Positions 55,535 to 64,000 of a DNA stretch of 64,000 nucleotides are shown here, in pieces; position 1 is the first letter of the stretch, and each line of letters opens with the position of its first letter. Origin of the DNA: an uncultured Flavobacteriales bacterium (GTDB lineage: Bacteria > Bacteroidota > Bacteroidia > Flavobacteriales_D > Parvicellaceae); assembly GCA_943788115.1 (NCBI GenBank), contig CALSPA010000005.1, positions 1-64,000 of the forward strand. The letters are read 5' to 3'. The notes below the pieces were generated by a model that worked only from the letters and a program-made list of their open reading frames with translations, searched no databases and was not told where the DNA came from. Position numbers and translations under genes: made by a program.

Positions 55535-57085
55535 GTGCAATATGAATTAGTAATAAATTCAACACCTGCACAAGTTGTTTTAGCACTATTAAAAGAGAAA
55601 AAATTAATAGAAATTCATCAAGAAGATGATGATAGCAGCTTTAATGTAGGTGATGTATATTTAGGTAAAATCAGGAAAATTGTTCCCAGTCTTAATGCAG
55701 CATTTGTTGATGTTGGTTACGAAAAGGATGCTTTTTTACATTATCATGATTTAGGCCCAAGGTTTAAATCAATGAACAAGTATGTTCAACAAACTCTCAA
55801 TGGGAAACAGTCAACATCTAAATTAGGTTATAATAAAATAGAGGCGGAAATTGACAAGGACGGCAAAATGAAAGACCATTTGTCGTCTAAACAGCTCATG
55901 GCTGTTCAAGTCATTAAAGAACCTATTTCATCTAAAGGACCTAGAATAAGTGCTGAAGTAACATTAGCTGGGAGATTTTTGGTTTTAGTTCCATTTTCTG
56001 ATAAAATTTCCATTTCTCAAAAAATTAAAGAGCAAGACGAAAGGGAAAGACTCAGAAGGTTAATTACAAGTATTAAGCCCAAGAATTTTGGCGTAATTAT
56101 TCGAACTGAAGCTCAGAACCAAAAAGTAGCAGAATTAGATCAAGATCTTAAAGATTTAGAAACAAAATGGCAAACATTATATAATGAGTTAAAAACCGCC
56201 AAACCTAACAAAAGGGTTTTTGGTGAGATGAACAGAGCCATGACTGTTCTAAGAGATATACTAAATAAAGATTTTACGAATATTACTGTTGATGACCCAT
56301 TGCTTTTTGAAGAGATAAAAAGTTATGTAAAGACAATTGCACCAGAAAAAGAAAATATTGTAAAACTTTATAAAGGTAAGGTTGGGATTTTTGAAGATAC
56401 AGGAATCAATAAGCAAATAAAAGCATCATTTGGAAAGAAAGTTAATTTGCCATCTGGAGGATATTTAATTATTGAACATACAGAGGCAATGCACGTTGTT
56501 GATGTTAATAGCGGGAATAGAAAGTCTACTGCTCAAAATCAAGAGCAAAACGCTTTAGAAACAAATATTGAAGCTGCTGAAGAGATAGCTAGAGTTCTTC
56601 GTCTAAGAGATATGGGGGGCATCATTGTAGTTGATTTCATTGACATGTATGCTAGAGAAAATAATAAAAAATTAACAGAGCAATTTAAAAAAGCTATGAA
56701 GGGGGACCGTGCAAAGTACAATATAATCCCTCCAAGTAAATTTGGTGTAATTGAATTAACTAGACAACGAGTTAGACCTGAGACTGAAATTAAAACAGCT
56801 GAAGTATGTGCTTCTTGCAATGGTTCGGGAGAGGTTCAGGCTTCAATTTTAATTATTGATGAAATAGAGAACAGTTTAAAGTTTTTAATTCAAGAGATGA
56901 AGAGTAAAACAATAATCCTTCATGTTCATCCTTTCATAGAAGCTTTTTTGAAAAAGGGAGTTAAGAGTATTCAAAGAAGTTGGTTCATCAAACACAAGAA
57001 ATGGATTCAGGTTAGAGGAATCACTAAGTTAGGAATGGTTGATTTTAAGTTTGTAAACGAAAATAATAAACCTTATAAGGTTTAA
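55535..57085 (+). CDS. rng: Ribonuclease G (Rne/Rng family)
   Basis: 516 residues, single-strand-specific endoribonuclease for rRNA 5' ends and mRNA turnover. GTG start, set by the SD at 55522-55527; MQYELVINSTPAQVV matches the family N-terminus. S1 RNA-binding domain (~37-125; GDVYLGKIRKIVPSLNAAFVDVG, with a long insert after FLHYHDLG), catalytic domain with Mg-binding Asp in VVDVNSGNRKS and VVDFIDM, and the zinc-link CASCNGSG. The insert of about 40 residues in the S1 domain (LNGKQSTSKLGYNKIEAEID) is also usual in Bacteroidetes. Its stop abuts that of the convergent thiL. Confidence 0.92.
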   Translation: MQYELVINSTPAQVVLALLKEKKLIEIHQEDDDSSFNVGDVYLGKIRKIVPSLNAAFVDVGYEKDAFLHYHDLGPRFKSMNKYVQQTLNGKQSTSKLGYNKIEAEIDKDGKMKDHLSSKQLMAVQVIKEPISSKGPRISAEVTLAGRFLVLVPFSDKISISQKIKEQDERERLRRLITSIKPKNFGVIIRTEAQNQKVAELDQDLKDLETKWQTLYNELKTAKPNKRVFGEMNRAMTVLRDILNKDFTNITVDDPLLFEEIKSYVKTIAPEKENIVKLYKGKVGIFEDTGINKQIKASFGKKVNLPSGGYLIIEHTEAMHVVDVNSGNRKSTAQNQEQNALETNIEAAEEIARVLRLRDMGGIIVVDFIDMYARENNKKLTEQFKKAMKGDRAKYNIIPPSKFGVIELTRQRVRPETEIKTAEVCASCNGSGEVQASILIIDEIENSLKFLIQEMKSKTIILHVHPFIEAFLKKGVKSIQRSWFIKHKKWIQVRGITKLGMVDFKFVNENNKPYKV

Positions 57086-58117
57086 TTATTTAAAATGATC
57101 CCACCCTTGAGCTTTAATTGGTGTTGATTGTTCTCCATTAGTAATTAAATTAATTCCGCTTTCTTCGTTGGTAATGTGTCCAATTACAGTTAAGTTTTTG
57201 TTGGCTTTAATTTTTTCATATTCGTTAATGTCAACAGTGAAAAGCAATTCATAATCTTCTCCACCATTAAGTGCGCAAGTGGTAGGATTGATATTGAAAT
57301 CAATTGCTGTTTTATGTGTGCTCGTGTCAATTGGAATTTTATTTTCAAACAGTTGACAACCTTTTTTAGATTGTTTACAAATGTGAATAATTTCTGATGC
57401 TAGTCCATCCGAGATGTCAATCATGCTGGTTGGTTTCACACCTTGTTCTTTCAGAAGAGTGATGATGTCTAGTCTTGCTTCTGGTTTGAGTTGTCTTTCA
57501 AGCGTGTAATCATGGCCATCTAAATCGGGCTGTATTTTTGGATTCGAATTCCAAACTTCTTTTTCTCTTTGTAAAACATTAAGCCCCATATATGCACCTC
57601 CTAAATCACCAGAGACAACAATTAAATCATTTTCTTTAGCACCAGATCTATATACAAGATCTTCTTTTTTAGCTTCGCCAATTGCTGTAATTGATATTGC
57701 AAGACCAGATGGATTCGTTGTTAGATCCCCTCCAATAATATCTAAATCATAAACTTTTGCAGCGTGTTTGATGCCATTATAAATTTCTTCAATTGCTTCA
57801 ATAGAGTATTTGCTAGACATTCCTATAGAAACAAGAATTTGTTTTGGAATAGCATTCATTGCACATATATCACTAATGTTAACAGTTACTGTTTTGTAGC
57901 CAAGGTGCTTTAGTGGGGTGAAAACCATGTCGAAATGAATCCCTTCTATAAGCATATCAGTTGAAATAACAGTTTCTAGCTTGCCATTATTAATTACGGC
58001 TGCATCATCTCCAATTCCTAGGTGAGTTGTTTGGTGCTTAACTTTAATATCTTTGGTTAATTTATTAATAAGTCCAAATTCTCCTAGTTCGCTAACACTA
58101 TTTAAGTTTTTATCCAT
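57086..58117 (-). CDS. thiL: Thiamine-monophosphate kinase
   Basis: About 343 residues from the ATG at 58115-58117 (MDKNLNSVSELGEFGLI); an upstream ATG adds 15 residues not seen in the family. ATP/Mg-binding loop GIGDDAAVI, STDMLIEGIHFD, TVNISDICAMNAIPKQILVSIG, GGDLTTNP, VSGDLGGAYMG, IDISDGLASEI and NGGEDYELLFTV. Phosphorylates thiamine monophosphate to the pyrophosphate cofactor. Stands alone; tail-to-tail with rng without any intervening base. Confidence 0.93.
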   Translation of the reverse strand: MDKNLNSVSELGEFGLINKLTKDIKVKHQTTHLGIGDDAAVINNGKLETVISTDMLIEGIHFDMVFTPLKHLGYKTVTVNISDICAMNAIPKQILVSIGMSSKYSIEAIEEIYNGIKHAAKVYDLDIIGGDLTTNPSGLAISITAIGEAKKEDLVYRSGAKENDLIVVSGDLGGAYMGLNVLQREKEVWNSNPKIQPDLDGHDYTLERQLKPEARLDIITLLKEQGVKPTSMIDISDGLASEIIHICKQSKKGCQLFENKIPIDTSTHKTAIDFNINPTTCALNGGEDYELLFTVDINEYEKIKANKNLTVIGHITNEESGINLITNGEQSTPIKAQGWDHFK

Positions 58118-58189
58118 TTGACAAAGATACTTATTAGCATTTCTTTTAATTAAGATTAACAAACATTTTTTAATACTATTTTTAAGGTA

Positions 58190-58197
58190 TATTTGTA
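58190..58197 (+). promoter_or_regulatory. Candidate -7 box (TATATTTG) of the suf operon
   Basis: Exact TAnnTTTG, identical to that before HU, 31 nt before the sufA-like start. No clear -33 box. It would drive the four-gene sufA-B-C-D unit. Confidence 0.35.
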
Positions 58198-58228
58198 TTG
58201 TTTAAAATTATTCTAAATAAGGAAAATT

Positions 58229-58552
58229 ATGATTCAAGTAACTGAAAGTGCCAAGAAAAGAGCTTTTAGTCTAATGCATGAAGATGGAAAAGACAACCAT
58301 TTTATCAGGGTTGGAGTTAAAGGCGGTGGTTGTTCGGGGTTAATGTATGAATTAACATTTGATAACAATCTTAATGATGGAGATAAAGAATTTCAAGATA
58401 ATGGAGTTAAAGTTGTTGTTGATAAAAAAAGCTATTTGTACTTAGTTGGAACTACACTTGATTATTCCGGAGGTTTAAATGGAAAAGGTTTTGTTTTTGT
58501 AAACCCAAACGCAGATAGAACTTGTGGATGCGGTGAGAGTTTTTCACTTTAA
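58229..58552 (+). CDS. sufA: A-type Fe-S carrier (SufA/IscA family)
   Basis: 107 residues. Conserved cysteines in GGGCSGLMYEL and CGCGESFSL at the C-terminus (three ligands for a [2Fe-2S]/[4Fe-4S] cluster). Carries clusters from the SufBCD scaffold to targets. First gene of the unit, 9 nt before sufB. Confidence 0.92.
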   Translation: MIQVTESAKKRAFSLMHEDGKDNHFIRVGVKGGGCSGLMYELTFDNNLNDGDKEFQDNGVKVVVDKKSYLYLVGTTLDYSGGLNGKGFVFVNPNADRTCGCGESFSL

Positions 58553-58561
58553 TTTTTTTAG

Positions 58562-60007
58562 ATGGCTTATACTGAAGGAGATTTAAAGAAAGACCTCGAG
58601 AATAAAGAATACGAGTTTGGATTTGTTACAGATATTGAATCTGATAAAGCTCCAAATGGTTTAAATGAATCAATAGTTCGATTTATTTCTGAGAAGAAAA
58701 ATGAACCTGATTGGTTGTTAGATTATCGTTTAAAAGCATTCAAAATATGGTCTAACATGATTGAGCCAGAATGGGCTCATGTCAAATACGAAAAACCTAA
58801 ATTTCAAGATATTTCGTATTATTCAGCCCCCAAACAAAAAAAAGAACTTGCTAACCTTGACGAAGTAGATCCTGAATTAAGGAAGACAATGGATAAGCTA
58901 GGGATTTCAATGGAAGAACAAAAACGGCTTTCAGGAGTAGCTGTAGATTTTGTCATGGATTCAGTTTCTGTAGCAACTTCTTTTAAGGAAAAACTAGGAG
59001 AGCTTGGAATTATTTTTTGTTCTTTTTCAGAGGCTGTTCAAAATCATCCTGAATTGGTAAAGAAATACATGGGTTCAGTTGTTCCTGCTACAGATAATTT
59101 TTATGCTGCTTTAAATGCTGCTGTTTTTTCTGATGGATCTTTCTGTTACATACCAAAGGGTGTTAGCTGTCCAATGGAACTATCTACCTATTTTAGAATT
59201 AATGACTCTGGAACTGGGCAGTTTGAAAGAACACTTGTTGTAGCTGACAAAGGAAGCTATGTTAGCTATCTGGAGGGATGTACAGCTCCTCAGAGAGACG
59301 AAAATCAGCTTCATGCTGCAGTTGTTGAACTGATTGCACTAGATGATGCAGAAATAAAATATTCAACAGTTCAAAATTGGTATCCTGGAGATAAGCAGGG
59401 TAAGGGTGGTGTTTTTAATTTTGTAACTAAAAGAGGATTATGTCACGAGCGATCAAAAATCTCTTGGACTCAAGTAGAAACTGGTTCTGCAGTTACTTGG
59501 AAATATCCATCTTGTATTCTCAAAGGGGACAATGCGGTAGGAGAATTTTATTCGGTTGCTGTAACAAATAATCACCAACAAGCAGATACTGGAACTAAAA
59601 TGATTCATATTGGTAAAAACACAAAATCTACTATAATATCTAAAGGTATTTCTGCAGGGTTTAGCCAAAATAGTTATAGAGGATTAGTTAGAATTGGTAA
59701 AGGTGCTGATAAAGCAAGAAACTTTTCTCAATGTGATTCTTTATTGATGACTGATAGGTGTGGAGCACATACCTTTCCTTATATTGAATGTGAAAATTCA
59801 ACTGCTCAAATTGAACATGAGGCAACAACGTCAAAAATTGGAGAAGATCAAATATTTTATTGTTTACAAAGAGGTATTTCAGAAGAAAAAGCAATAAGTC
59901 TTATTGTCAACGGTTACGCCAAAGAGGTGTTAAATCAGCTTCCAATGGAGTTTGCTGTTGAAGCACAAAAGTTATTAGAAATTAGTTTAGAAGGATCTGT
60001 AGGATAA
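58562..60007 (+). CDS. sufB: Fe-S cluster assembly scaffold SufB
   Basis: 481 residues, full length. Right-handed beta-helix scaffold with [49 protein letters not shown] and RISK-like [41 protein letters not shown] near the C-terminus. Binds the nascent cluster with SufC and SufD. 6 nt before sufC. Confidence 0.95.
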   Translation: MAYTEGDLKKDLENKEYEFGFVTDIESDKAPNGLNESIVRFISEKKNEPDWLLDYRLKAFKIWSNMIEPEWAHVKYEKPKFQDISYYSAPKQKKELANLDEVDPELRKTMDKLGISMEEQKRLSGVAVDFVMDSVSVATSFKEKLGELGIIFCSFSEAVQNHPELVKKYMGSVVPATDNFYAALNAAVFSDGSFCYIPKGVSCPMELSTYFRINDSGTGQFERTLVVADKGSYVSYLEGCTAPQRDENQLHAAVVELIALDDAEIKYSTVQNWYPGDKQGKGGVFNFVTKRGLCHERSKISWTQVETGSAVTWKYPSCILKGDNAVGEFYSVAVTNNHQQADTGTKMIHIGKNTKSTIISKGISAGFSQNSYRGLVRIGKGADKARNFSQCDSLLMTDRCGAHTFPYIECENSTAQIEHEATTSKIGEDQIFYCLQRGISEEKAISLIVNGYAKEVLNQLPMEFAVEAQKLLEISLEGSVG

Positions 60008-60013
60008 AAAATT

Positions 60014-60778
60014 ATGAATAAAAACATTATAAATATTAAAGGTCTTAAATGCGAAATTGAGGGTAAAGAAATTCTTAAAGGCATTGACTTGCAAATTAAC
60101 AAAGGTGAAATTCATGCCATAATGGGCCCAAATGGTTCTGGTAAAAGTACCCTTTCATCTGTTTTAGCTGGAAAAGATGAATATGAAGTTACATCTGGAA
60201 GTGTTGATTATTTGGGTAAAGATTTGCTTGATCTTTCACCAGAAGAAAGATCTTGGGAAGGTGTTTTTTTAGCATTTCAATATCCGGTAGAAATTCCTGG
60301 CGTAAGTAATGTTAATTTTTTAAGAACTGCTCTTAATGAAAGAAACAAATACAAGAGATTAGATCCTGTATCAGCAAAAAATTTCCTTGCTATGGTTAAA
60401 GAAAAATCTGCATTAGTTGGGCTTGATAATAAGCTTAAAAACCGTTCTGTAAATGAAGGGTTTTCTGGTGGTGAAAAGAAACGAAATGAAATTTTTCAAA
60501 TGGCTATGCTAGAACCAACTTTATCAATTTTAGATGAAACTGATTCAGGTTTAGATATTGATGCTTTAAGAATAGTTTCAAATGGTGTGAACCAGTTGAA
60601 ATCAAATGAAAATGCAACATTAGTTATTACACATTACCAACGGCTATTAGATTATATTGTGCCTGATTTTGTTCATGTCCTATATGATGGTAAAATAGTT
60701 AGAACTGGAGGGAAAGAGCTAGCTTTAGAACTGGAGGAAAAGGGTTATGATTGGATAAAAGAAGAACTTGCAGTATGA
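60014..60778 (+). CDS. sufC: SUF ATPase SufC
   Basis: 254 residues. ABC ATPase with Walker A GPNGSGKSTLS, Q-loop AFQYPVEIPGV, signature FSGGEKKRNEI, Walker B LSILDETDSGLD and H-loop THYQR. Supplies ATP-driven motion to SufB-SufD. Its TGA overlaps the sufD ATG (ATGA). Confidence 0.95.
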   Translation: MNKNIINIKGLKCEIEGKEILKGIDLQINKGEIHAIMGPNGSGKSTLSSVLAGKDEYEVTSGSVDYLGKDLLDLSPEERSWEGVFLAFQYPVEIPGVSNVNFLRTALNERNKYKRLDPVSAKNFLAMVKEKSALVGLDNKLKNRSVNEGFSGGEKKRNEIFQMAMLEPTLSILDETDSGLDIDALRIVSNGVNQLKSNENATLVITHYQRLLDYIVPDFVHVLYDGKIVRTGGKELALELEEKGYDWIKEELAV

Positions 60779-62043
60779 GTTTAATGGCAGTTAAAAAACA
60801 AATAGCTTCTTTAGATTTGTTGGATCTTAAAAAAACAAATTTGATTCCTGATTTAGCTAAATCTGCAGAGGTTAAATTAAATGAAATAGGATTTCCAAAT
60901 AGAAAATCTGAAGATTGGAAATACACTAAAACTGCTCAGCTATTCAAAAAACCCTATAAAACTGGGAAGGAAAATCCTAATCTAAAATTGGACGAATTTT
61001 CATTTCCTAAAATGAAATGCCCAACACTTGTTATTGAAAACGGATCTATTAATGCTCATTTATCATGTGTCGGTGATGTACAGGGGTTGTCAATAAATTC
61101 TTTTGTAGACATTAATAAAGAGCAAGTTGAAAAAATAGGAAATATTTCTAATAAAAAAGAAAATCCTTTTTCCTTTCTAAATGCTTCTCATCTTCAATCA
61201 GGAATTTATATTCATTTGAAGAAAAAAAATGTATTAACCCAACCTTTACATTTGATTTTTATTAATACTGAAAGTCAAGTTTTTTCTAATACTAGAATTT
61301 ATGTGCATCTTGAGGAGTTTTCAGAAATGAATCTTATTCAAAGCTTTGTAAATAATAATGATCAAGATTGTGTCACTAATCATGTTTCAGAAATTGAATT
61401 GGCTGAAAATAGTCAGTTAAGTATAGAGAAAATACAAAATGTTTTAGGTGAGAGTCATATATGTTCAGAGTACATTAGGCAATTAAATTCGAGTGTTTTT
61501 AGAATAAATACCCTGTCAAGTGCTGGTAAACTAATTAGAAACGGTTTAAATGTTTTCGTTGAAGGTGAAAACTGCACATCTTACTTAAACGGTTTGTTTA
61601 TTCCTTCTGATGATGAGCACATAGATAATCATACGCATTTAGAGCATATCAAGCCCAATTGTTTTTCTAGTGAGTGTTATAAGGGAATAATTAATGACAA
61701 GGCAACAGGAATTTTTAATGGTAAAGTTGTTGTCCATGAAGATGCTCAGAAAATTATGGCATACCAACAAAACAATAACATATTACTTTCTAATGAAGCA
61801 GTTGTAAATGCTAAACCTGAGTTGGAAATATATGCTGATGATGTTAAGTGTAGCCATGGTAGTACTACTGGGCAATTAGATGAAGATGCATTGTTTTATT
61901 TGCAGGCAAGGGGACTTAGTAAATCTGCTGCACTACAGCTTTTAATGGTTGGATTTGTCGATGAGGTTTTGCAGGGTATTCAGGTTGAGGAAGTTAAAAA
62001 TTTTTATTCTAATAAAATAGAATCCCTTCTATCGAGCAACTAA
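60775..62043 (+). CDS. sufD: SUF scaffold subunit SufD
   Basis: About 422 residues from the ATG at 60775, which overlaps the sufC stop by 4 nt; a TTG 24 nt upstream would encode extra residues and is less likely. Beta-helix with NRKSEDWKYT at the N-terminus and YADDVKCSHGSTTGQLDEDALFYLQARG near the C-terminus, the hallmark of SufD. Partner of SufB and SufC. Last gene of the operon; sufS and sufE are absent here. Confidence 0.93.
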   Translation: MSLMAVKKQIASLDLLDLKKTNLIPDLAKSAEVKLNEIGFPNRKSEDWKYTKTAQLFKKPYKTGKENPNLKLDEFSFPKMKCPTLVIENGSINAHLSCVGDVQGLSINSFVDINKEQVEKIGNISNKKENPFSFLNASHLQSGIYIHLKKKNVLTQPLHLIFINTESQVFSNTRIYVHLEEFSEMNLIQSFVNNNDQDCVTNHVSEIELAENSQLSIEKIQNVLGESHICSEYIRQLNSSVFRINTLSSAGKLIRNGLNVFVEGENCTSYLNGLFIPSDDEHIDNHTHLEHIKPNCFSSECYKGIINDKATGIFNGKVVVHEDAQKIMAYQQNNNILLSNEAVVNAKPELEIYADDVKCSHGSTTGQLDEDALFYLQARGLSKSAALQLLMVGFVDEVLQGIQVEEVKNFYSNKIESLLSSN

Positions 62044-62104
62044 GAAATTTCATTAGAGTTAATGATCTAAGAAAGGATAACCCTATATAAGTCGTTTAAT
62101 TAAT

Positions 62105-62112
62105 TAAATTTG
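62105..62112 (+). promoter_or_regulatory. Candidate -7 box (TAAATTTG) before DUF5723-like gene
   Basis: TAnnTTTG match 23 nt before the ATG at 62136; no clear -33 box. Confidence 0.25.
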
Positions 62113-62135
62113 ATAAAATTATATATTCGTAAAAT

Positions 62136-64000
62136 ATGAGAAAGCTATTTTTTTTATTATTCATTATTTGCAGCACCCCAATTTTTAGTCAAGAATTTTC
62201 AGGAATTAATCAAAGTAATTATTCAGGTGCTTTAGGGGTTGATTTTAATCCAGCAAATATTGTGGATAATAGGATGAAGGTAGATCTTTTTGTTGGCACC
62301 TCCTTTACTGGGCATAATAACTATATCTACATGAATACTTCTAACATGCCTGGAGGTTGGTATTCATCTTACGCAGGAACTCAATCAGCAGATACAACTT
62401 GGAGAAATCAACCATGGTTTGAAAAAGTCATTGGTTCGGATTCAGCTGATTATTACATGAATTTAGGTCAAGGGAATTATTTTGTAACAGATCCTTCTGA
62501 TCTTGGGAAACAAACCCTACAGAGGAATTGTTAATTTAAATGTTGATCTATTTAATTTAATGGTTACACTAAATAGAAAATCTGCTATTGGTTTACAAGT
62601 TAAACATAGAACATTAGTTAACGTAGATCATATTGCTCCCGAGCTAGTTACTTTATCTTTGAACTCCTTAGATTACTCGTCTTTATGGAATTTAGATCTA
62701 TCTGATCAGTTGTTAAATGTTTCTTTTAATTCTTGGATAGAATACAACTTAAGCTATGCTCAAGTTATTAAAGAAGATGGTGAACATTTTGTGAAAGCTG
62801 GTGGTAAGCTTAAATTTTTACAAGGCTTAGGAGCTGCATATGTTCATACAGACAATGTAGACTATAACTTCCAAGATGCAGATTTTGCGAACTATGTTCA
62901 AGGAGATTTTAGCTATGGATATTCTCAGAATTTAGGTGGATATATAGAACAACTGGACTCAAATGGGCAGTTTGTTTCAGCAGATTATCAATTTTCTGGA
63001 GATGATTTTGCATTACATTCTAACCTTGGTTTTGGTGTAGATATTGGTGGAGTATATGAATGGAGACCAAATTGGAAAGAATATAAGTACGACATGGATG
63101 GGGAGACTAATTTGTGGAGAAAAGATAAGAATAAGTATAAGTTAAAAGTATCGTTTGCTATTAATGACATTGGTGGAATGCGTTATACTAAAGGAGATTT
63201 AAGTAGAGATTTTACTGCCAATTTGGGCGTTAATAGTTCTACATTCCAACCTTATGATTTAGAAATATTTGATACTATAAGTGGTTTCCAATCATTCGAC
63301 AACTTAGTCGATTATTTAGCCACTAATGATTCAATTGCTACAAATGACATTACTTTGAGTGATGAAAATGTAGATTATTTTAGAATCAATTTGCCAACTA
63401 ATATCAACTTGGCTGTCGATTATCACATATGGAATGATTTTTATGTTGACGCGAGAGCTATAATTGGATTTCAAAGAAATAATGATCCAAGTAAGGTTAG
63501 ATTGCCAAGTGTTTTTACATTAACACCAAGGTATGACTATAAATATATTGGGGTTTCTTTACCCTTGTCTTATAGTGGGTTTTATGGCTTTAGAACAGGT
63601 TTAGGCTTAAGGTTTGGACCTTTAGTTATTGGAATGGCAGACATTAAACCGTTGCTTGCTCCTGGAAAAGATAAAAACATTAGAGGCGCAAATATTTATG
63701 CTGGTCTAAAGTTTTGGATGTTTAATAAGCACCTTAAAGACAATGATAAAGACAAAGTTTCCAATAAAAAAGATGAGTGTATTGACTTAGCAGGAGTTTG
63801 GGAATTTATGGGTTGTCCAGATTCTGATGGAGATGGAATTAAGGATACTGAAGATGCGTGTCCTTTAGATTCTGGTCTCGTTGAATTTCAAGGATGCCCA
63901 GATACAGATAGGGATTCAATTATTGATAAGGATGATATGTGTCCTGAAGTTGCCTGGTTTGTTAGCGTTCAAAGGCTGTCCAGATACAGATAATGATAGT
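62136..64000 (+). pseudogene. DUF5723-like outer-membrane protein with thrombospondin type-3 repeats; two apparent frameshifts; 3' truncated
   Basis: Signal peptide ~1-19 (LFFLLFIICSTPIFSQ), then EFSGINQSNYSGALGVDFNPANIVDNR, typical of DUF5723/PorV-like beta-barrels of Bacteroidetes. The frame breaks near 62508-62513; dropping one A gives D-L-G-N-K-P-Y-R-G and continues as a long beta-barrel-like region to ~63730. Ca-binding thrombospondin type-3 repeats follow ([30 protein letters not shown]). A second break near 63952-63955 (one extra T) must be corrected for the repeat to continue as [14 protein letters not shown] to the window edge; a C-terminal OmpA domain is expected beyond it. Likely a peptidoglycan-linked outer-membrane protein. 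Confidence 0.8.

Overview
The window is a gene-dense, AT-rich chromosomal segment from a member of Bacteroidetes, most likely order Flavobacteriales and probably marine or free-living. The evidence is the gliding genes gldD and gldE, several secreted proteins with type IX secretion (T9SS) C-terminal signals including one gliding-type (CHU_C-like) C-terminus, a murF-alr fusion, DUF2480, a 30-residue AURKAIP1/COX24-type basic protein, TAnnTTTG-type promoter boxes, and the near absence of Shine-Dalgarno sequences. No rRNA, tRNA, CRISPR array, prophage, transposase or obvious horizontally acquired island was seen.

Layout. 1-3.3 kb: 5' part of a giant secreted Fn3/MAM-type protein (minus strand, runs off the left edge). 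3.4-10 kb: divergent SDR-like protein, TonB-like protein, a histidine kinase/response regulator pair, acyl-CoA carboxylase beta subunit and Xaa-Pro aminopeptidase. 10.2-14.8 kb (plus): hemA, a hemC-hemD fusion, AcpH-like esterase, a lipoprotein and 3-hydroxyanthranilate dioxygenase. 14.8-25.2 kb: a 1285-residue CHU_C-type secreted protein, a long PurF-type amidotransferase, and a 1487-residue secreted subtilisin. 25.5-29.7 kb (minus): DUF2480, an HMG-CoA synthase family protein, SufT-like, SufE and a frameshifted radA. 29.7-36.8 kb (minus): wzy-, wzz- and wzx-like polysaccharide genes, murF-alr and tdk. 36.9-42 kb: conserved hypothetical plus M28 peptidase (plus), a three-gene overlapping unit of hypotheticals (minus), and recJ. 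42.1-46.5 kb: three tandem T9SS cargo genes. 46.5-50.1 kb (minus): mscS, a primase without its zinc ligands, and a lipoprotein. 50.2-55.4 kb: glutaryl-CoA dehydrogenase, then gldD, gldE, ssb and frameshifted mutY (minus), then HU and the 30-residue protein (plus). 55.5-62 kb: RNase G, thiL and the sufA-B-C-D operon. 62.1-64 kb: DUF5723-like outer-membrane protein with thrombospondin type-3 repeats, frameshifted and truncated by the right edge.

How the parts work together: haem synthesis from glutamyl-tRNA to uroporphyrinogen III (hemA, hemCD), Fe-S assembly split over two loci (SufE/SufT near 28 kb, SufABCD near 60 kb), cell-envelope growth (murF-alr, polysaccharide export), and surface/gliding functions (GldD/E plus at least six probable T9SS cargo or surface proteins).

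No clearly new biological system is visible. The best leads are six apparent single-base frameshifts in three genes (radA x3, mutY x1, DUF5723 x2), which look more like sequence errors than decay; a DnaG lacking all four zinc-ribbon ligands; an SDR protein lacking the catalytic Tyr and Lys; the 30-residue basic protein; and an unusually strong Shine-Dalgarno before a GTG start on RNase G.
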